A stretch of 64,000 bases of DNA from Omphiscola glabra (GCA_964017045.1 OZ024794.1:37788210-37852209); one strand, 5' to 3'; shown: positions 25,077 through 37,170, counted from the stretch's first letter. Program-made: numbers and translations. The notes: generated from the sequence alone by a model not told the origin.

Positions 25077-25207
25077 AAGAATTATCTTCTTTTCAAAAAA
25101 TAATTGATGTATGTATAATATTTGATGCATGCTGCATTTACCCGCTTGTCTTACACAAAAAATCGAAGTTCCCTGAAAATGCCCCCACCCCCTATCTGCA
25201 CTCATGC

Positions 25208-25340
25208 ACACAATGCTAAATGCAAACGATGCTGAATGCAATCGATGCTGAATGCATACGATGCTGAATACAGAAAATACTGAATGCAAACAATGCTGAA
25301 TGCAAACAATATTGAATGCAAACAATGCTGAATGCCATAA
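25208..25340. repeat. 16-bp minisatellite, about eight units
   Basis: Units resemble ATGCTGAATGCAAACA and vary by a few bases each. The array starts about 130 bp after the stop codon of the PDZ gene, so it may lie in its 3' untranslated region. On the minus strand it gives a spurious repetitive open frame. Confidence 0.85.
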
Positions 25341-25344
25341 ACTG

Positions 25345-27985
25345 ATCGGCGCCATTTAGTGAAGTACGAAACTCCAAATAACTGAATGAAGTCTACTATT
25401 TGAGAAGAAAGTATTCATAATGATTAATAGCAAAGTGTGATTATCGCAAAGTAATAGTTAAATACAAATATGAATATCATTTTAGATTCATTGAGCATAG
25501 CCATACATGTACAAATTTATCGGAAAGTAGACACGAAATCATTGCGATCAGTATTTTAACGATGCCTGAGGAATAATCCCATCCAGCATCCTTAACGTGC
25601 AGAGAGTTACTTGGAAATGAGTTGGGTTTTTTTTTTTTTTTGGTTTTTTTTTTTTTGCGGGCCGCATAATAATTTTCTGGGAATCCAGAATTTCAGTTCT
25701 AAAATAAACATACATAGATAGACTTCGAAAATAAACACCGATTTCATTTCGAAAATAAGCAGCATAACATTTTGTAATTTCCTTATTATTACAGTTTGAC
25801 TATTTCACACTGTGAATGTTATTTTTCCAAATACATTACAGAAAATACACAGAAATTTGCAAATTTTATGAGGAAAAAAATGCTGTTCCAGGAAAGTCTT
25901 GAGGGCCGCATGAAATGATTCAGCAGGCCCAACCATCCTAAACCATTATGCTGGTTTCTAACAATCCCAATGATCAGTTGGAACCACTAAACCTTTGTGC
26001 TGGCTGCTGGTTCAAGCATTTGGGCAAAGAAATGATTACCAGCCCTTGTTTTTATTATAATTTTAAAAAGACTTTAAGAGTAGTATTAATCTTGGTCATA
26101 GATTAGAAGCTGAGATCTAGACCTATTTTAACGAACAGGGCTTTTCAGTAAAACATAACATGATGTTATTAAATCTGCAATAAGTGATTATGCATTAATA
26201 TCCTCAAGCTGTCAGTCATCAATTTCACTTGATTGCAAATTCAACTCTGTTATGATACATTATTAACAGTATTTGTAAGAATTTTCATTAACATGTAAAT
26301 TAAAATTGTATGCTATTTTAAAGTATATACACATTTTTTTTCTTTTGTGATGAAAATTTCAAAATGACCTTTTTCCACTTTAATTAATTTATCTTTAAAA
26401 AGTGTATTTTTGTTGTTCGTATGTTTGGGTAGCCTTTGATTATTAATTTCTTCTGACCTAACCGTTTCGGTAAAAGTATTGTGCCTCCCCCCCCCCCACC
26501 TCCGACTTCCACGATGGAGGCCCACATTATAACAATGACAAGAACCAAAACAAATTAATTGAGGGTTAGGAGGTAAATGTATTTAAGAACTGTAACATAT
26601 ACTTAGAATTGCCTGAAGATTCTTGTCACTTATGAAAGTTACCGAAAACTTCAATCCGCGTTTAAAAATGATACATCTGTGTTTTTCCTAACTAGTTATA
26701 GGTTCACCTCATTTCTGACGCGTCAGCTTTGAACTTTTAATAAAACACGCATTTGGATTGGTTCCATGTATGGACAATTTATGTGTAATTCCTTATCTTA
26801 TTATGAAATTCGGTTACAGCTGCAGTGTGTGCTCTCTAAATATGAAATTTTTCAATTTGGTGTCATCCCCCTAAAATGGTGTCACCCGGTACGGTCCGCA
26901 ACCCGCACTCCCGCCACTGGTCATTACAATACTGACCATCTTTCTTTTAAAAGGTTATTTTGATTCTTCTTTTTTTTCCAATTACCTTAAGCCAAGAGTC
27001 GGGGAGCCTTTTTAGAAATTACCTTAAAATATATGAAAGGGAGAAAATCATAGAATAACATTTAGCATGAGTATATTCTATTCATGCCAAGAATACTATT
27101 ATTAATGTAAAAAACCTACAACATAAATTCAATAAAATAAAAAAATAGGTCAATTTAAGTTAAACGCTTTGTTATTTTTTTTTTGTATAACAACATACCT
27201 TCATAGAGGCCCATAACTTTCTATGCATTGTTATAGATATCATCGTTTCATTACGGTTAGCTCGGATCAGTACCCCTTTAGCCCTGAGGACCTTACATTC
27301 GACCCAGAATCAATGCCCAAGGCTGGGATTCCTTTAGAACTAGGAATTTAATGCAATAAATAGTTTTCTGGGGATGCATTTATGGCTTGCTGCAATAAAC
27401 TATTACTAAATAATACATGGAAAAAAAACTTTTATTCAATCAAAACATAATTTTAATTTTTTATTATTTTTTTGGGGGGTGGGGGTGGGGTGGGGATGGT
27501 AGGTGATTTGCTTTTTAGAATTAAAACAATCATTATAAAAGTTAACCGAATGTTAAATTATACAATACCCACCACTGCAAATAGTCTATTTATCACAACA
27601 ATCAAATCATTTTCCACTTCATCCAAACGCAAAAGAGTATTTAAATTTTAATACTAAAATTTTTATGTTCAATGTTGTTATGCAATAGAATCAAGCCACT
27701 TCATGATGTTTTTAAATTGTTTATAAAATTTGAAAATATCTTTAAGAATGTGGAATACAGCAGGAGTATATGAAATTGTACGTGACGTCAGGAGGTGCAC
27801 TCAAATGGCTGCGCTATAGCAAAAATAACAGACTAATATAAACATTCATATTTTGTTTGAAATTTAAAAATAAAATTTGCTTCCATGAGTGTGTTTTGAA
27901 ATTGTGTTTAATCCCTTAGGCATGGTGCCAGTTAAATAATGATGAATTAAAGAGAAGGAAAAAAACATTACTGTTAAAATTATTT
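25345..27985. other. Intergenic DNA, mostly unrecognised
   Basis: AT-rich sequence with poly-T tracts at about 25627-25656, a C run near 26488, and GGGCCGCAT-containing stretches near 25660 and 25900 that look like decayed hAT-MITE ends. The phrase GGTACGGTCCGCAACC running into CGCCACTG (26888-26920) resembles another hAT-MITE terminus. No gene is supported. Confidence 0.5.
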
Positions 27986-27989
27986 ACAA

Positions 27990-29260
27990 TATTAAAGTAT
28001 ATATTTGTATAATAACTCTACAATTTGTATTTACCTTATTAGAAAAATGAGTGTTGCGAGTATCCTGTTATTGTTCCTCGGGTGTCACTATGCATGTTTC
28101 TTATAATCTCTCTAATGTTAGGTTAAATAGCAAACAAGACAGTGAATCTCCTGATCTTAGGTCTCGTCTAATCGAAAAGTTCCCTGAACCTTGATTTTAA
28201 TTTTTGAGTTGCTTAATGTTGCATGTATCAGTCGGGTCAATTTGTTGGGCATGCAAAACTCCTGCATAGTCTCGTGTATGTATTTTTTATGCTGCCACAT
28301 GCCATTTTATAGTCCACATAAAGTTGATGTATGGGGATATTATATTCGTAACATTTCTCTAATAAAATATGATCTGTTTTGTCTGAATCCACATTGGCAG
28401 TCACCTAGTATTTGTTCAGTGTTCGGTTGACGTCTTATAGCAATTAGATATTTCAGTATTTTTGTATATAACTTTATAATTTCTCTGAGTTTGTGCATTG
28501 AAGTTTGGAACCTTTCTTGTGTGTTGATTTAGGTTATTAATGATGTTTCCCATTCTGTTGGACTATTCTTACCAAATATTAGTTATAAGTTTATGTTTCT
28601 GAGTGTGTAGTTCACTTCCTCATTACTTAAAATTTCTGCTGTAAGGGCTTAGTGTTTTTTTTATAGAATTTATTACTTCTGTAGTAACTTCTAAAGTTAT
28701 GGAATTTATTAAATAATCTGATCATCTATGTGGTGGTTGATAAACTTCATCTTGTCCATTGTCTGCATTTAGTATGGCCTCAAATATTCAACCAATCTCT
28801 CTAGTACTTTACAATTTTCCGTAATTAATTCTCCATCATTGCTCTCACATATTTGAGGTCTGGCTTGGTATCCATTCTTTTCATCTTTTATCTTCATGTA
28901 TATTCATCTGATTTTTCCCTCTCTTGACAAGTCTTCTGTTTCTTTTCTTTTAGCTTTTTCTCATTATTTTTTTTCTATACATTTTTGTGGTTTTCCTTCT
29001 GGCTTCATTGCATTTTCTTGTCTTTCTGGTTTGCCTTTGTAACATTTGTGCCTTGTTCCTTCCTTTGAGGTCGCTCTGCTTTCATTATCAAAACAGATAG
29101 CTTTCTTGTTTTATCAAATCCCAATGTTCATTTATGTTTTTTTCCTGTTGATTTGCTCATGGTTGTTTCTAATTGTGCTTCTACTTTATTGTGGTAAGTT
29201 TTTGGTAATCATATCTACGCACGCAGTCATGCAGTTCAAAACACAGAAATAACCCGAAAA
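27990..29260 (-). mobile_element. Antisense RTE-like LINE relic
   Basis: Read on the minus strand, broken frames recall an RTE reverse transcriptase: a segment like HTRDYAGVLHAQQIDPTDTC, a CNIKQLKN-like piece, and a SGDSLSCLLFNLTLERL-like block near 28110 that corresponds to the RQGD-L-CLLFNL-LE motif of RTE enzymes. Upstream pieces near 28730-28760 read like MDKMKFINHHIDDQII. Many stops and frameshifts are present, and the borders are approximate. Confidence 0.6.
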
Positions 29261-29638
29261 CAAGATAGCTCAAATCTAAAAACTTGGATGGAAGAAAACC
29301 CTTACTCTCTGGCCACAATCCCCATTGTAAATGATACGAAACAGATATGTCGGGACATTAATATGCACATAATATTATTTTTTAAAACAATTAGCAGTAT
29401 TTAAAAGAAATACTGATCATCATGGAGCTCTTATGTCATTTCATATCCCACCCTTCTAACATAAGACATATGACACATTCCACGCATCCAACATGGACAC
29501 ATTTTTCAAAAAGTCCCTGATTATTTCCCATTAATAAAGTATTGGACTGCGATAAATCTTTAAAATAATTTAAATAGACACGAACAATCTGTGTCAATAT
29601 AACAATATATATTAAGCTTTAATAACAGGCTGCACCTA

Positions 29639-29911
29639 TTGGTACACGGGTACCAGAATTGAGAGTTTGGGATTAAAAAACGGATCCCGACACGCAGCGC
29701 CGCCATTCGCACCCGGGTAGCATTAGGCTCAATGCTATTCGGATGTCATTTGTGGTAGTTTATTGGAGTAAAATTGAAGAATTAAGATTTCAAACGTATA
29801 GTACATTCAATTATCTTTCATTTGATACCTTATTTGGTCTTACAAACCCAGCAATAATATTTTAAATCGTTTTTTAATCCCAACCTCTCAATTCTGGTAC
29901 CCGTGTACCAA
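29639..29911. mobile_element. 273-bp MITE with long inverted repeats and TA flanks
   Basis: The left end TTGGTACACGGGTACCAGAA continues for about 20 bp more, and the right end is its near-exact complement, giving an inverted repeat of roughly 40 bp with a short loop of difference. TA stands on both sides (29637-29638 and 29912-29913), which fits Tc1/mariner-type insertion. The 190-bp core has no coding capacity. Confidence 0.8.
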
Positions 29912-29913
29912 TA

Positions 29914-30846
29914 GCCATTTCGTTAATAATAATTTTACAATACACATAAGTAAACGTTTTGGCACATGCCTTTTTCATTCTTTCCGATCTTTTTATGCCT
30001 GCTTCTCAACAATATGTCTTATTCCTCGTAAGGTTTTTTTTCGTCTAAGACAGTTCTTGCCTGGTTATGTGTTCAAATGTTCTGAGCCCGTGGTCGATCC
30101 ATTTGATCTATTTATCTTTCTATGATTTATTCATTAAATACGTTCTCACATTTTATCATTGGTTTTAATGTTCCGCCATTAAATACTCCTAAAGTTTTCT
30201 TTGGGAATGTAATGAATAATGTCAAGTATCATGCTATCAAATTATCGAAAATCGACTACATTTTTGTAGCAACTTACTTTTTCACAACCAATTATTTAGA
30301 TTTTTTTTTTAAACTTATCTTTTAATGAAATCCTCAAATGTTGATTGCTACTGCAAGGATTGTGTATAGGGGAGGGGTGCAGAGGGGTTGCGAAAGGAGC
30401 ATTCTCTCCTGGAGCCAACCTCAAAGAGACGTCAAATATCGTCTTTAAATATGACCTTTATGGTAAGATACACGAAAAAATACCCTGTCAGTCACAAAGA
30501 GTAACGGCGCTAAAATCGCGTTTTTACAGGTCCGACCAGGACTCCCATTTTCCTTGGCATAGCTCTGGCTACTGCAATCTTTACCCTTCGTATGCGACGT
30601 TTTACTTGATGACTCCTCCATGTATAGAAATAATTCCCTTTTACTAGAAATAATTCCCCTTTACTAGAAATTCTACTTAGGCAGCGCTGTTAAACTTGAA
30701 ATTAGCCAAAGTTCTCATACGTTTATTATTCGGGCCGCTCCTAAGGCAGACAGAGAGTGGGGGAGTCATCAATATGATTTTATTGCTGTTGATAAAATAA
30801 AAACACGTCAAAATGAATAATTTTGATCATATGGAGAGAAAAAAAA
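29914..30846. other. Intergenic DNA without supported genes
   Basis: AT-rich sequence. A short plus-strand open stretch at 30345-30647 has no recognisable relatives. The phrase TTTACTAGAAATAATTCCC is partly duplicated around 30630-30670. Confidence 0.45.
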
Positions 30847-31085
30847 TGGTGACACGAATGTTATTATATGAACGACACAGATTCTTTCAAATGAGTAATA
30901 CGGATGATATCAGATCAATGAGTCATGCAAATGCTACTTTATGAGTGACACGTTTTCTCTTAGATGAGTGACACTGATACCATCGTCTGAATGGCACGAA
31001 ATATATCCGTTGGATGACCCCAAAACCATTTATTGGATGATACGAATAATATTAGATGTATGACATATAAATTATTATTCAAGTG
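30847..31085. repeat. Degenerate minisatellite of about 23-bp units
   Basis: Nine or ten diverged units begin ATGAGTGACAC or a variant (ATGAACGACAC, ATGAGTAATAC, ATGAGTCATGC, ATGGCACGA, ATGATACGA). Spacing alternates between about 19 and 27 bp. The array has no fixed spacer and repeat classes, so it is a minisatellite, not a CRISPR. Confidence 0.7.
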
Positions 31086-31894
31086 GAATGGATACCATCA
31101 GTTGGAGCTTCAGCAATATGAACACATTTTGACCGTCGCTCTTTCGTTTAACATATACACGTGACCTTTTACACAGCCATGAGGAAATGACATTTTGTGT
31201 CAACTAATTATGTACACCAAAAATGTTAAGATCTTAACAGTTGGTTTTATTAGCTGAACAGCTTTCAACGTTAAAATCCAAAACTTTGTAAACACAAAGC
31301 ACGCTGAAGCCTGGGAAACTTTTAAATAAATAAAGACAATCTCCCTCATGATCCCTGCACACAGATGTCCGGGAGACTGAGCTGGTTGTGTTGACACACT
31401 TAACAAGTCCGACTTAAAACTCTCTTGGGGAGGTTGGGGGCGCTAGTCACTGACAATAGTCTATGTTCAACCCTCATTCTCTCTCTCTACCACTCTAAAA
31501 GAAAGCAAAACCAACAGTAAGCTAGGTGGTAGGTCATCTTCTTAAGTACGCCGAGCTTCACCCAAAAACAAATTTGCCTTACCGACTGGGGCGTCTTAGG
31601 ATAATTATTTTCACTAATCCTCTTTAAAACCCCTTTTAAAAGCCGCAGATGGCTTATAATTAGCAACCAGTTTCCCAAAGGCTCCCTAAATTTACATTTC
31701 TTGGCATGTCTAGTTTTAAAAAATTGATGTCCAGAAAAACACACTGTTCATTTAGAACATTATATTTCAAAGAGATTGTGTGCACCAATAGCTGTTATCT
31801 AATGTTTATTGTGCGTAGCCATCAACATTTTTAGATAGCAAGGACTTGTGTAGTATTTTCTTTCACAGGATCAGATACATTAATTTTTTCTAAT

Positions 31895-32181
31895 ATGGAG
31901 TGCCTTACTAAAATAAAAAACAATCAAAATATAATAAGCAGTGTTTTTCATGTGGTAAAAATTGCAAACACGATGAGCGTTGCATTTATTTTACTCACAT
32001 TTCATTTAAATGTATTGGAAGCACAGCATGATAGTTGTTCTAGACATACATGCCACGCACCAGCCTGTCGATGCCCAGCACACAGTATACCAGGTAATCT
32101 TCGTCCTGACAAAGTTCCTCAGATGGTATTGATAGCATTTGATGATGCAGTCAACTGGGACAACTGGCAATATTATCTGAG
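31895..32181 (+). CDS. Chitin deacetylase-like protein (CE4/NodB), first visible coding exon
   Basis: An acceptor at 31868 (tttctttcacag) precedes the exon and a donor (CTGAG|GTAAAT) closes it in phase 2. Two Met codons are possible. The one at 31973 starts MSVAFILLTFHLNVLEA, a good signal peptide, so I favour it; the one at 31895 would add 26 residues. After the signal come a Cys-rich linker (HTCHAPACRCPAHSIPGN) and PQMVLIAFDDAVNWDNW. The FDDAVN block is NodB motif 1, with the Asp pair that acts as base and metal ligand. Enzymes of this family remove acetyl groups from chitin outside the cell. The Cys-CRCP linker and FDDAVN wording match animal chitin deacetylases of the short group. Confidence 0.88.
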
Positions 32182-32631
32182 GTAAATAATATACACTTTG
32201 GATCTAAACAATATTGCTTGAATTGAATTATCTAACAAGATGTTTTTGTTATCATCAAAATAAGTGGTAAACCAATGTGATTGCAAATAGTGTGGCACTT
32301 TGAGGTTTATATAAATGGTGTTATTGAGTTTTTTAGGGGGCGCCTTTTTGAGAATTTGCCTCGTTTAGCATTTAGTCCTAGTAAGGCAACAAACATAAGT
32401 GCAAAATATTTAAATTTTTGCTTGAACTTATGTTTGGGCATTGTCTTACTTACTCCAGTAATTGAGTGTATCGGATCTTTTCACTAGAAAATGAAAAGAC
32501 GAATCTTATTGTGTAAATTTAATAATTTAATAATAATATTTATACGTCACATCTTGACATCATTTTATAATGCATTTTTTAAATATAAAACAACTTATGC
32601 TAACAATTTAATTTAAAACAATATTTTAGAC

Positions 32632-34163
32632 TAGGGGTCACCAAGCTACGGCCCGCGGGCTGGATCCGGCCCGCGAGGCCAGTTCATCTTTCCCGCCAAC
32701 GGTACTTACACTTGCTTGATAAAACGCATGGAACACGGGATGTTTTGATACAATTTAAATTTCAATATTATGTTTAGAATACTAGGAGATCTTCACACGC
32801 GCGAAGACATCATGGCTGTTATGCGCCTTAATGTACCATTTATTATTTTAAATTATTGTATTTAGATTTTCATGTTTATTACAGACCTGTTTAACCTCGA
32901 ACTCTTAAATCGTACAATATCGTCTCAAAATCATACACTACGGTATCTTAATATTAAATAAATAAACATACCGTATATATAATGAATACAATTAATACTC
33001 GCATCGCAGTGTCTAGGGGGATCGATTTAAGCTGGCGCCAAAAAAGTTAACTACTAAAAGTAGAGGGTCTATGTTTATAATGCAATCTGCGGTCACTTTG
33101 CTTTGCAGGCGTGTATTTGCTATAGATAATAAAATATATCGAGTGGACGTCTAGATAACATTATCAGTCTGTCACTGATAAAAATAAAGTTACTGGTGAA
33201 ATTTAACCTGGTTCAAACCTCAAACTCACATTAGCATAAAACAATATGTATTTCAATACGAATTAATTAAAAAATGATGACATTATTTAAAAAACCTACC
33301 AAGTAACCTGAGGTTGTTGTTTTTAGGAAAGCTGGTTTTAAAAAATTATAAAATAAGAATCAATTTACATTCGTTAAGCATATTCCTGCTAATATATTAT
33401 AGTCTGATAACTACCAAAAACTGGGTAGTAAATGGGTGAACGAAAGAAGAGTTTTGGCAACATACGGGGACATTAAATCATAGTCGCCGTGGTTGGAACT
33501 AACAGCCATTCGGCAAGTTCAGTTGTGCGTTAAACAGAAGAATTTGGGGAGAACAAAACACTACAGATACTTGAGAAAGCTAGGAGCTTGGCGTGGTATT
33601 CTCTGGCACTGAATGCGTCTACTGATCTTCACAAATCCTCGTTTTTATTTGTGGTGTAAATTTGGACTTTCAGATAAGGAAGAGTTGGCATCCGTTTGCA
33701 GCATATATGGAACAAATTATGTCTGTGAGCAAACATTTTTAAAAAAAATGAAGCATGTGAAGTCAACACATCGAATGAGAGGGACTGATAAACATTTGAA
33801 AACAATTCTTTTGATTGGATGCAGCAATTCCAAACCAAACATTGATGATATATTGAAAGCTAAACGTCAGTTTAAAAAATCTCACAAACCTTTTTGCTGG
33901 TTAGCTTGTGATATTCGAGTATGTACGCACTAGGTCTGATGTAACTATCTTTTTGCTAACGCCGCCTTCTTCTTTGCTAACTTTGTTAGTAAATAAATAT
34001 GTTGGTTGTCTTTGCTTTTTTGCATTGCACGCCATTCCCCCATGATTAACATGGAATACTAAACTTAGTTTTTCGTCTATTTTCCCAGAGCTTTCGTTCT
34101 GCCTTGCAAATATTGTACATAATGATTATCTGGCCTGCGGTGAAAAAAGATTGGTGACCCTTG
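32632..34163 (+). mobile_element. Internally deleted hAT transposon with perfect 8-bp duplication
   Basis: The left end TAGGGGTCACCAAGC and the right end (complement CAAGGGTCACCAATC) form an imperfect inverted repeat. Identical flanks TTTTAGAC at 32624-32631 and 34164-34171 are the target duplication. The 1,532-bp element keeps the last part of a transposase on the plus strand and has lost the catalytic core. The left sub-terminal GGCCCGCGGGCTGGATCCGG is typical of animal hAT elements of this kind. Confidence 0.88.
33613..33933 (+). pseudogene. hAT transposase C-terminal (dimerisation) fragment
   Basis: The frame reads ELASVCSIYGTNYVCEQTFL, KKMKHVKSTHRMRGTDKHLK, TILLIGCSNSKPNID. This matches the hAT carboxy-terminal dimerisation region found in transposases and in host genes derived from them (GTF2IRD2 and EPM2AIP1 type). 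The RNase H-like catalytic domain and BED finger are missing, so the fragment cannot transpose. A Met is available at the start, but the frame is a remnant of a longer protein. Confidence 0.8.
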
Positions 34164-34374
34164 TTTTAGACCATCATTGTTTAGAGGCCATTAAAAAAAA
34201 TGTTGTTTTGGATACAAATAGTTTATTGTATGTCTTAAAGCTGTGTGCGTGTGGTAAGTGATGTAGGCCTAGAAGCATTTTTGTTAAACTTAATAAATAT
34301 TTCAACAGTCAACCAACATTCAAATTCAAAGTCTTAAATAAATTTAACAAAAGAATAAGAAGCACGTGTGGAGA

Positions 34375-34490
34375 ATGAGAACGAAAAAGCAAGATTTAAG
34401 ATGGCGAAAGAGAGATATGTAGAAAAGGAGAGGAAGAGAGAGAGATTTGAGAGAGAGAGAGGGGGAGAGAGAGGGGGGATTGAGATGGAG
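34375..34490. repeat. GA-rich low-complexity block
   Basis: Purine-rich AGAGAG and GGGAGA runs on the plus strand. The open frames across it on either strand are products of composition. Confidence 0.75.
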
Positions 34491-34619
34491 ATGTTCTTTC
34501 CAACAGTTGCATGTTCAAACATATTTCGAGGAGAAAAAAAGCTTGAATTTTATACCAAGTGCAGTAGTAATGAATAAAAAAAATAAATATACTTTATTAA
34601 TGAGATCTAATAATGTCGA

Positions 34620-35035
34620 GATTGTCACTCCAGGATTGGCCTAGTGAGCCACTCGTCGAAGTGTAGGACTACAATATAGCTACTCCATCGTCTCGCGAAG
34701 ACGGAAGAATGCCATAATACATAAATAATGTCGCATAGGAGATGGCGTCGGTGGGCCGTCGAGCGCGAGCTCTTAATGCCCCCCCCCGGCACACATCCAC
34801 AAGGACCAGCCGCCGTGTCTCCCCGCCGACAGACCGCGCGGGGGCGCGCCGGGAACCTCCCCTTGGCATGGGGGACATCCGGTTAACCAAGAACGCTGCG
34901 TTTAAAGCGTTCGTTGTCCACTCTCCCCACGGATCTGGACGGAAGGTGTTGCGTTACCGTCCCCCACCGCCCAGAGAGTCTTTCGGTCGGGACGTTAAGG
35001 TGGGACGAAACATCAACGGCAACTAGTAATCATGC
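34620..35035. repeat. GC-rich unclassified repeat next to LINE 3' end
   Basis: A CpG-rich block in an AT-rich intron. It starts with ACTCCAGGATTGGCCTAGTG near 34629 and has long open frames on both strands (plus 34742-35026, minus 34669-34890). It sits directly beyond the 3' end of the antisense CR1-like LINE. It may be a separate SINE-like or foldback element, or a 3' extension of the LINE. No known domain is visible, and I do not call a gene. Confidence 0.4.
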
Positions 35036-35160
35036 TAGAAGTTGTTACTCCCGTTGAGTTGGGAGTCATACGGTTCTGGTTCTGGTTCGGTACGTTGCTG
35101 CATCCATATACTGGCATATGTGCAACGGTTGGGGAAGCGATGTTGCCAATCTAACGGCCC

Positions 35161-37041
35161 CTAGCAGATGCCAGGGCGGCCTTGAAGCTTTCGATCGTTG
35201 TCCAGGTTGTTCCAAGCAATTATGTTGCGTGGAAAGAATGACTGCTTATGTTGCACTGTGCTACTCCGAGGCACAGTGAAGCATTTGTTATTGTTTCGGG
35301 TGTAATTTCTCATGGGGTTGTCAGATGTTAAGTCAGTGTTAAGTGACTGTTTGGCTCTAATTAATCGGCCTGGCTTCTGTGGGGTAAGATAATTGTTTGC
35401 TGGGATGGCCGGAATTAGCCCCATGGCCATTTTATATAAGAATGTTAGGCGGATCTTTTCTCGTCTGTCCTTGAGAGTGGGGATGTCAAATCTGTTTAAA
35501 AGGCCAGTGACGTAGCCAGGAGTGGTGGTTTTATAGTCACGTGCTATGAAGCGCATTGCGTTACGTTGGATTCGCTCCAATTTGTCCACGTCTTGCTTGA
35601 GGTATGGGTCCCAGATGATTGCACCATATTCTAGTATCGGACAAACGAGTGCAAGATAGGCATTTCGTTTGCAGGATGTTGGGCAGTGGCGCAGATTTCT
35701 TCTAATAAAACCTAGTGTGGGGTTAACTTTTTTTTGAAATTTTGTTTATATGGGGGTGACCATTTTAGGTTATTTGAGAAGAGAATTCTAAGGTATGGAT
35801 TGTTTGTTACTTGTTGAAGGATTGTCCTATTTAGGGTGTACATATAGCTTGATGTGTTTTTTTTTGAGATGCTCATTATGTAGCATTTGGTTTCATTAAA
35901 TTTCATGCCCCATTTGTCTGTCCAATTCTTAAGGCACTCCAAATCTGCTTGAAGTTGGTTGTGGTCATCGTAGTCGATTATCTCTCTGTAGACAGTCATC
36001 TGCAAACAGCCTCACTTGAGATTTTACAGTATCAGGGAGGTCGTTTATGTGACAGAGAAAGAGAAGGGGGCCCAGTACTGTGCCTTGAGGAACTCCTGAG
36101 TCTACGGTGGCTTTGCCTGATCGGACGCCATCTATCACTACTTGCATGGTCCATTTTGTTAGAAATGTTGAGAGCCAGGAGTGAAGGTTGCCGGTAATGC
36201 CGTAGTGGTGGAGTTTGTGTAGAAGAAGGCTGTGTGGAACAGTGTCGAAGGCCTTGGAGAAGTCGAGAATTGCCATGTCGATCTGGTTATCTTTGTTATA
36301 GGAGGCAAGGAGGTCATTGGTGGTGATGATTAATTGAGTTTCTGTGGAGTATCCAGAGCGGAAACCGTGGTTTAGAGTGGTCAAAATGTTGTAGTGTTCA
36401 AGGTGGTTCATGATGTGACGACAGATGATGTGTTCCAGAATTTTGCATGGAACGGAGGTCAGGGATATTGGGCGGTAGTTTGCTGGGTTATGACGGTCAC
36501 CTTTCTTGTAGGCACTAGTGATATTTGCATCAAGCCAGTCCAGTGGGAGTTTGCCGGAGTCAAGCGACTTTTGGAAAATGCGGGTGATGTTTGGGGCGAT
36601 GTTGTCAGCCAGGGTCTTTAGGACAATGTTTGGGATACAGTCAGGTCCGGGTGCTTTATTGGGCTTGAGGTTTTTGAGAAGTTTGGCTACTCCTTGTTCA
36701 GTTATGTTGAGGGGGTCAATTGTACCAGGTGAAGGTTTTAGGGATGGTAGTACTGTTGTGGTAATTTTGGTGAAGACAGATTGAAACTGCCTTTGGAGAA
36801 TTTCAGCTTTGCATTGGCTATCGCTTACAAGTTGCCCGTATTCTAGTAGAGGGGCTACGCCAATGTTGTCTTGCTTCTTGGATTTTATGTAGCGCCAGAA
36901 TGGTTTTGTGTTGTTGTTTTCAAGGCCTTCTTGAATGACTCCATTTAGGTGCTGCCACTCGCCTCTTCTTAGTTCCCTACGACAGTGTTTCTGGAACTGG
37001 CGGTATAGGGTCCAGTTGTTGGTAGTTTGGGCTTTCTTCAA
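35161..37041 (-). pseudogene. LINE reverse transcriptase (broken frames)
   Basis: The main frame 35965-37041 carries KPNKAPGPDCIPN, DRHNPANYRPISLTSVPCKI, GFRSGYSTETQL, LDFSKAFDTVPH, SGVPQGTVLGP and LFADDC, the RT motifs in the usual order. The frame is lost just after FADD. The continuation NQLQADLECLKNWTDKWGMK is in 35712-36005 and the carboxy-terminal MDKLERIQRNAMRFIARDYK segment in 35161-35589. Catalytic Asp residues of motifs A and C are present, but the frameshifts make it non-functional as it stands. Confidence 0.88.
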
Positions 37042-37170
37042 TAGTCTTTTCTTTCTTTTCAGCAGCTTCTTGAGCCGTGTGTTCAGCTATGGTAGATTAC
37101 ATGGATTTTTTAATGTGGCTGATGGGACATTTTGATCTAAGCTTTTGAATAAGGCATATTTGAAGGTCGA

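Noticed and set aside
30847..31085. CRISPR-like array
   Set aside because: Units are diverged with no constant repeat and variable spacer, and the DNA is clearly eukaryotic. It is a minisatellite.
34669..35026. Arg/Pro-rich proteins on both strands
   Set aside because: Overlapping frames on both strands of a GC-rich repeat follow from composition; no domain is visible.
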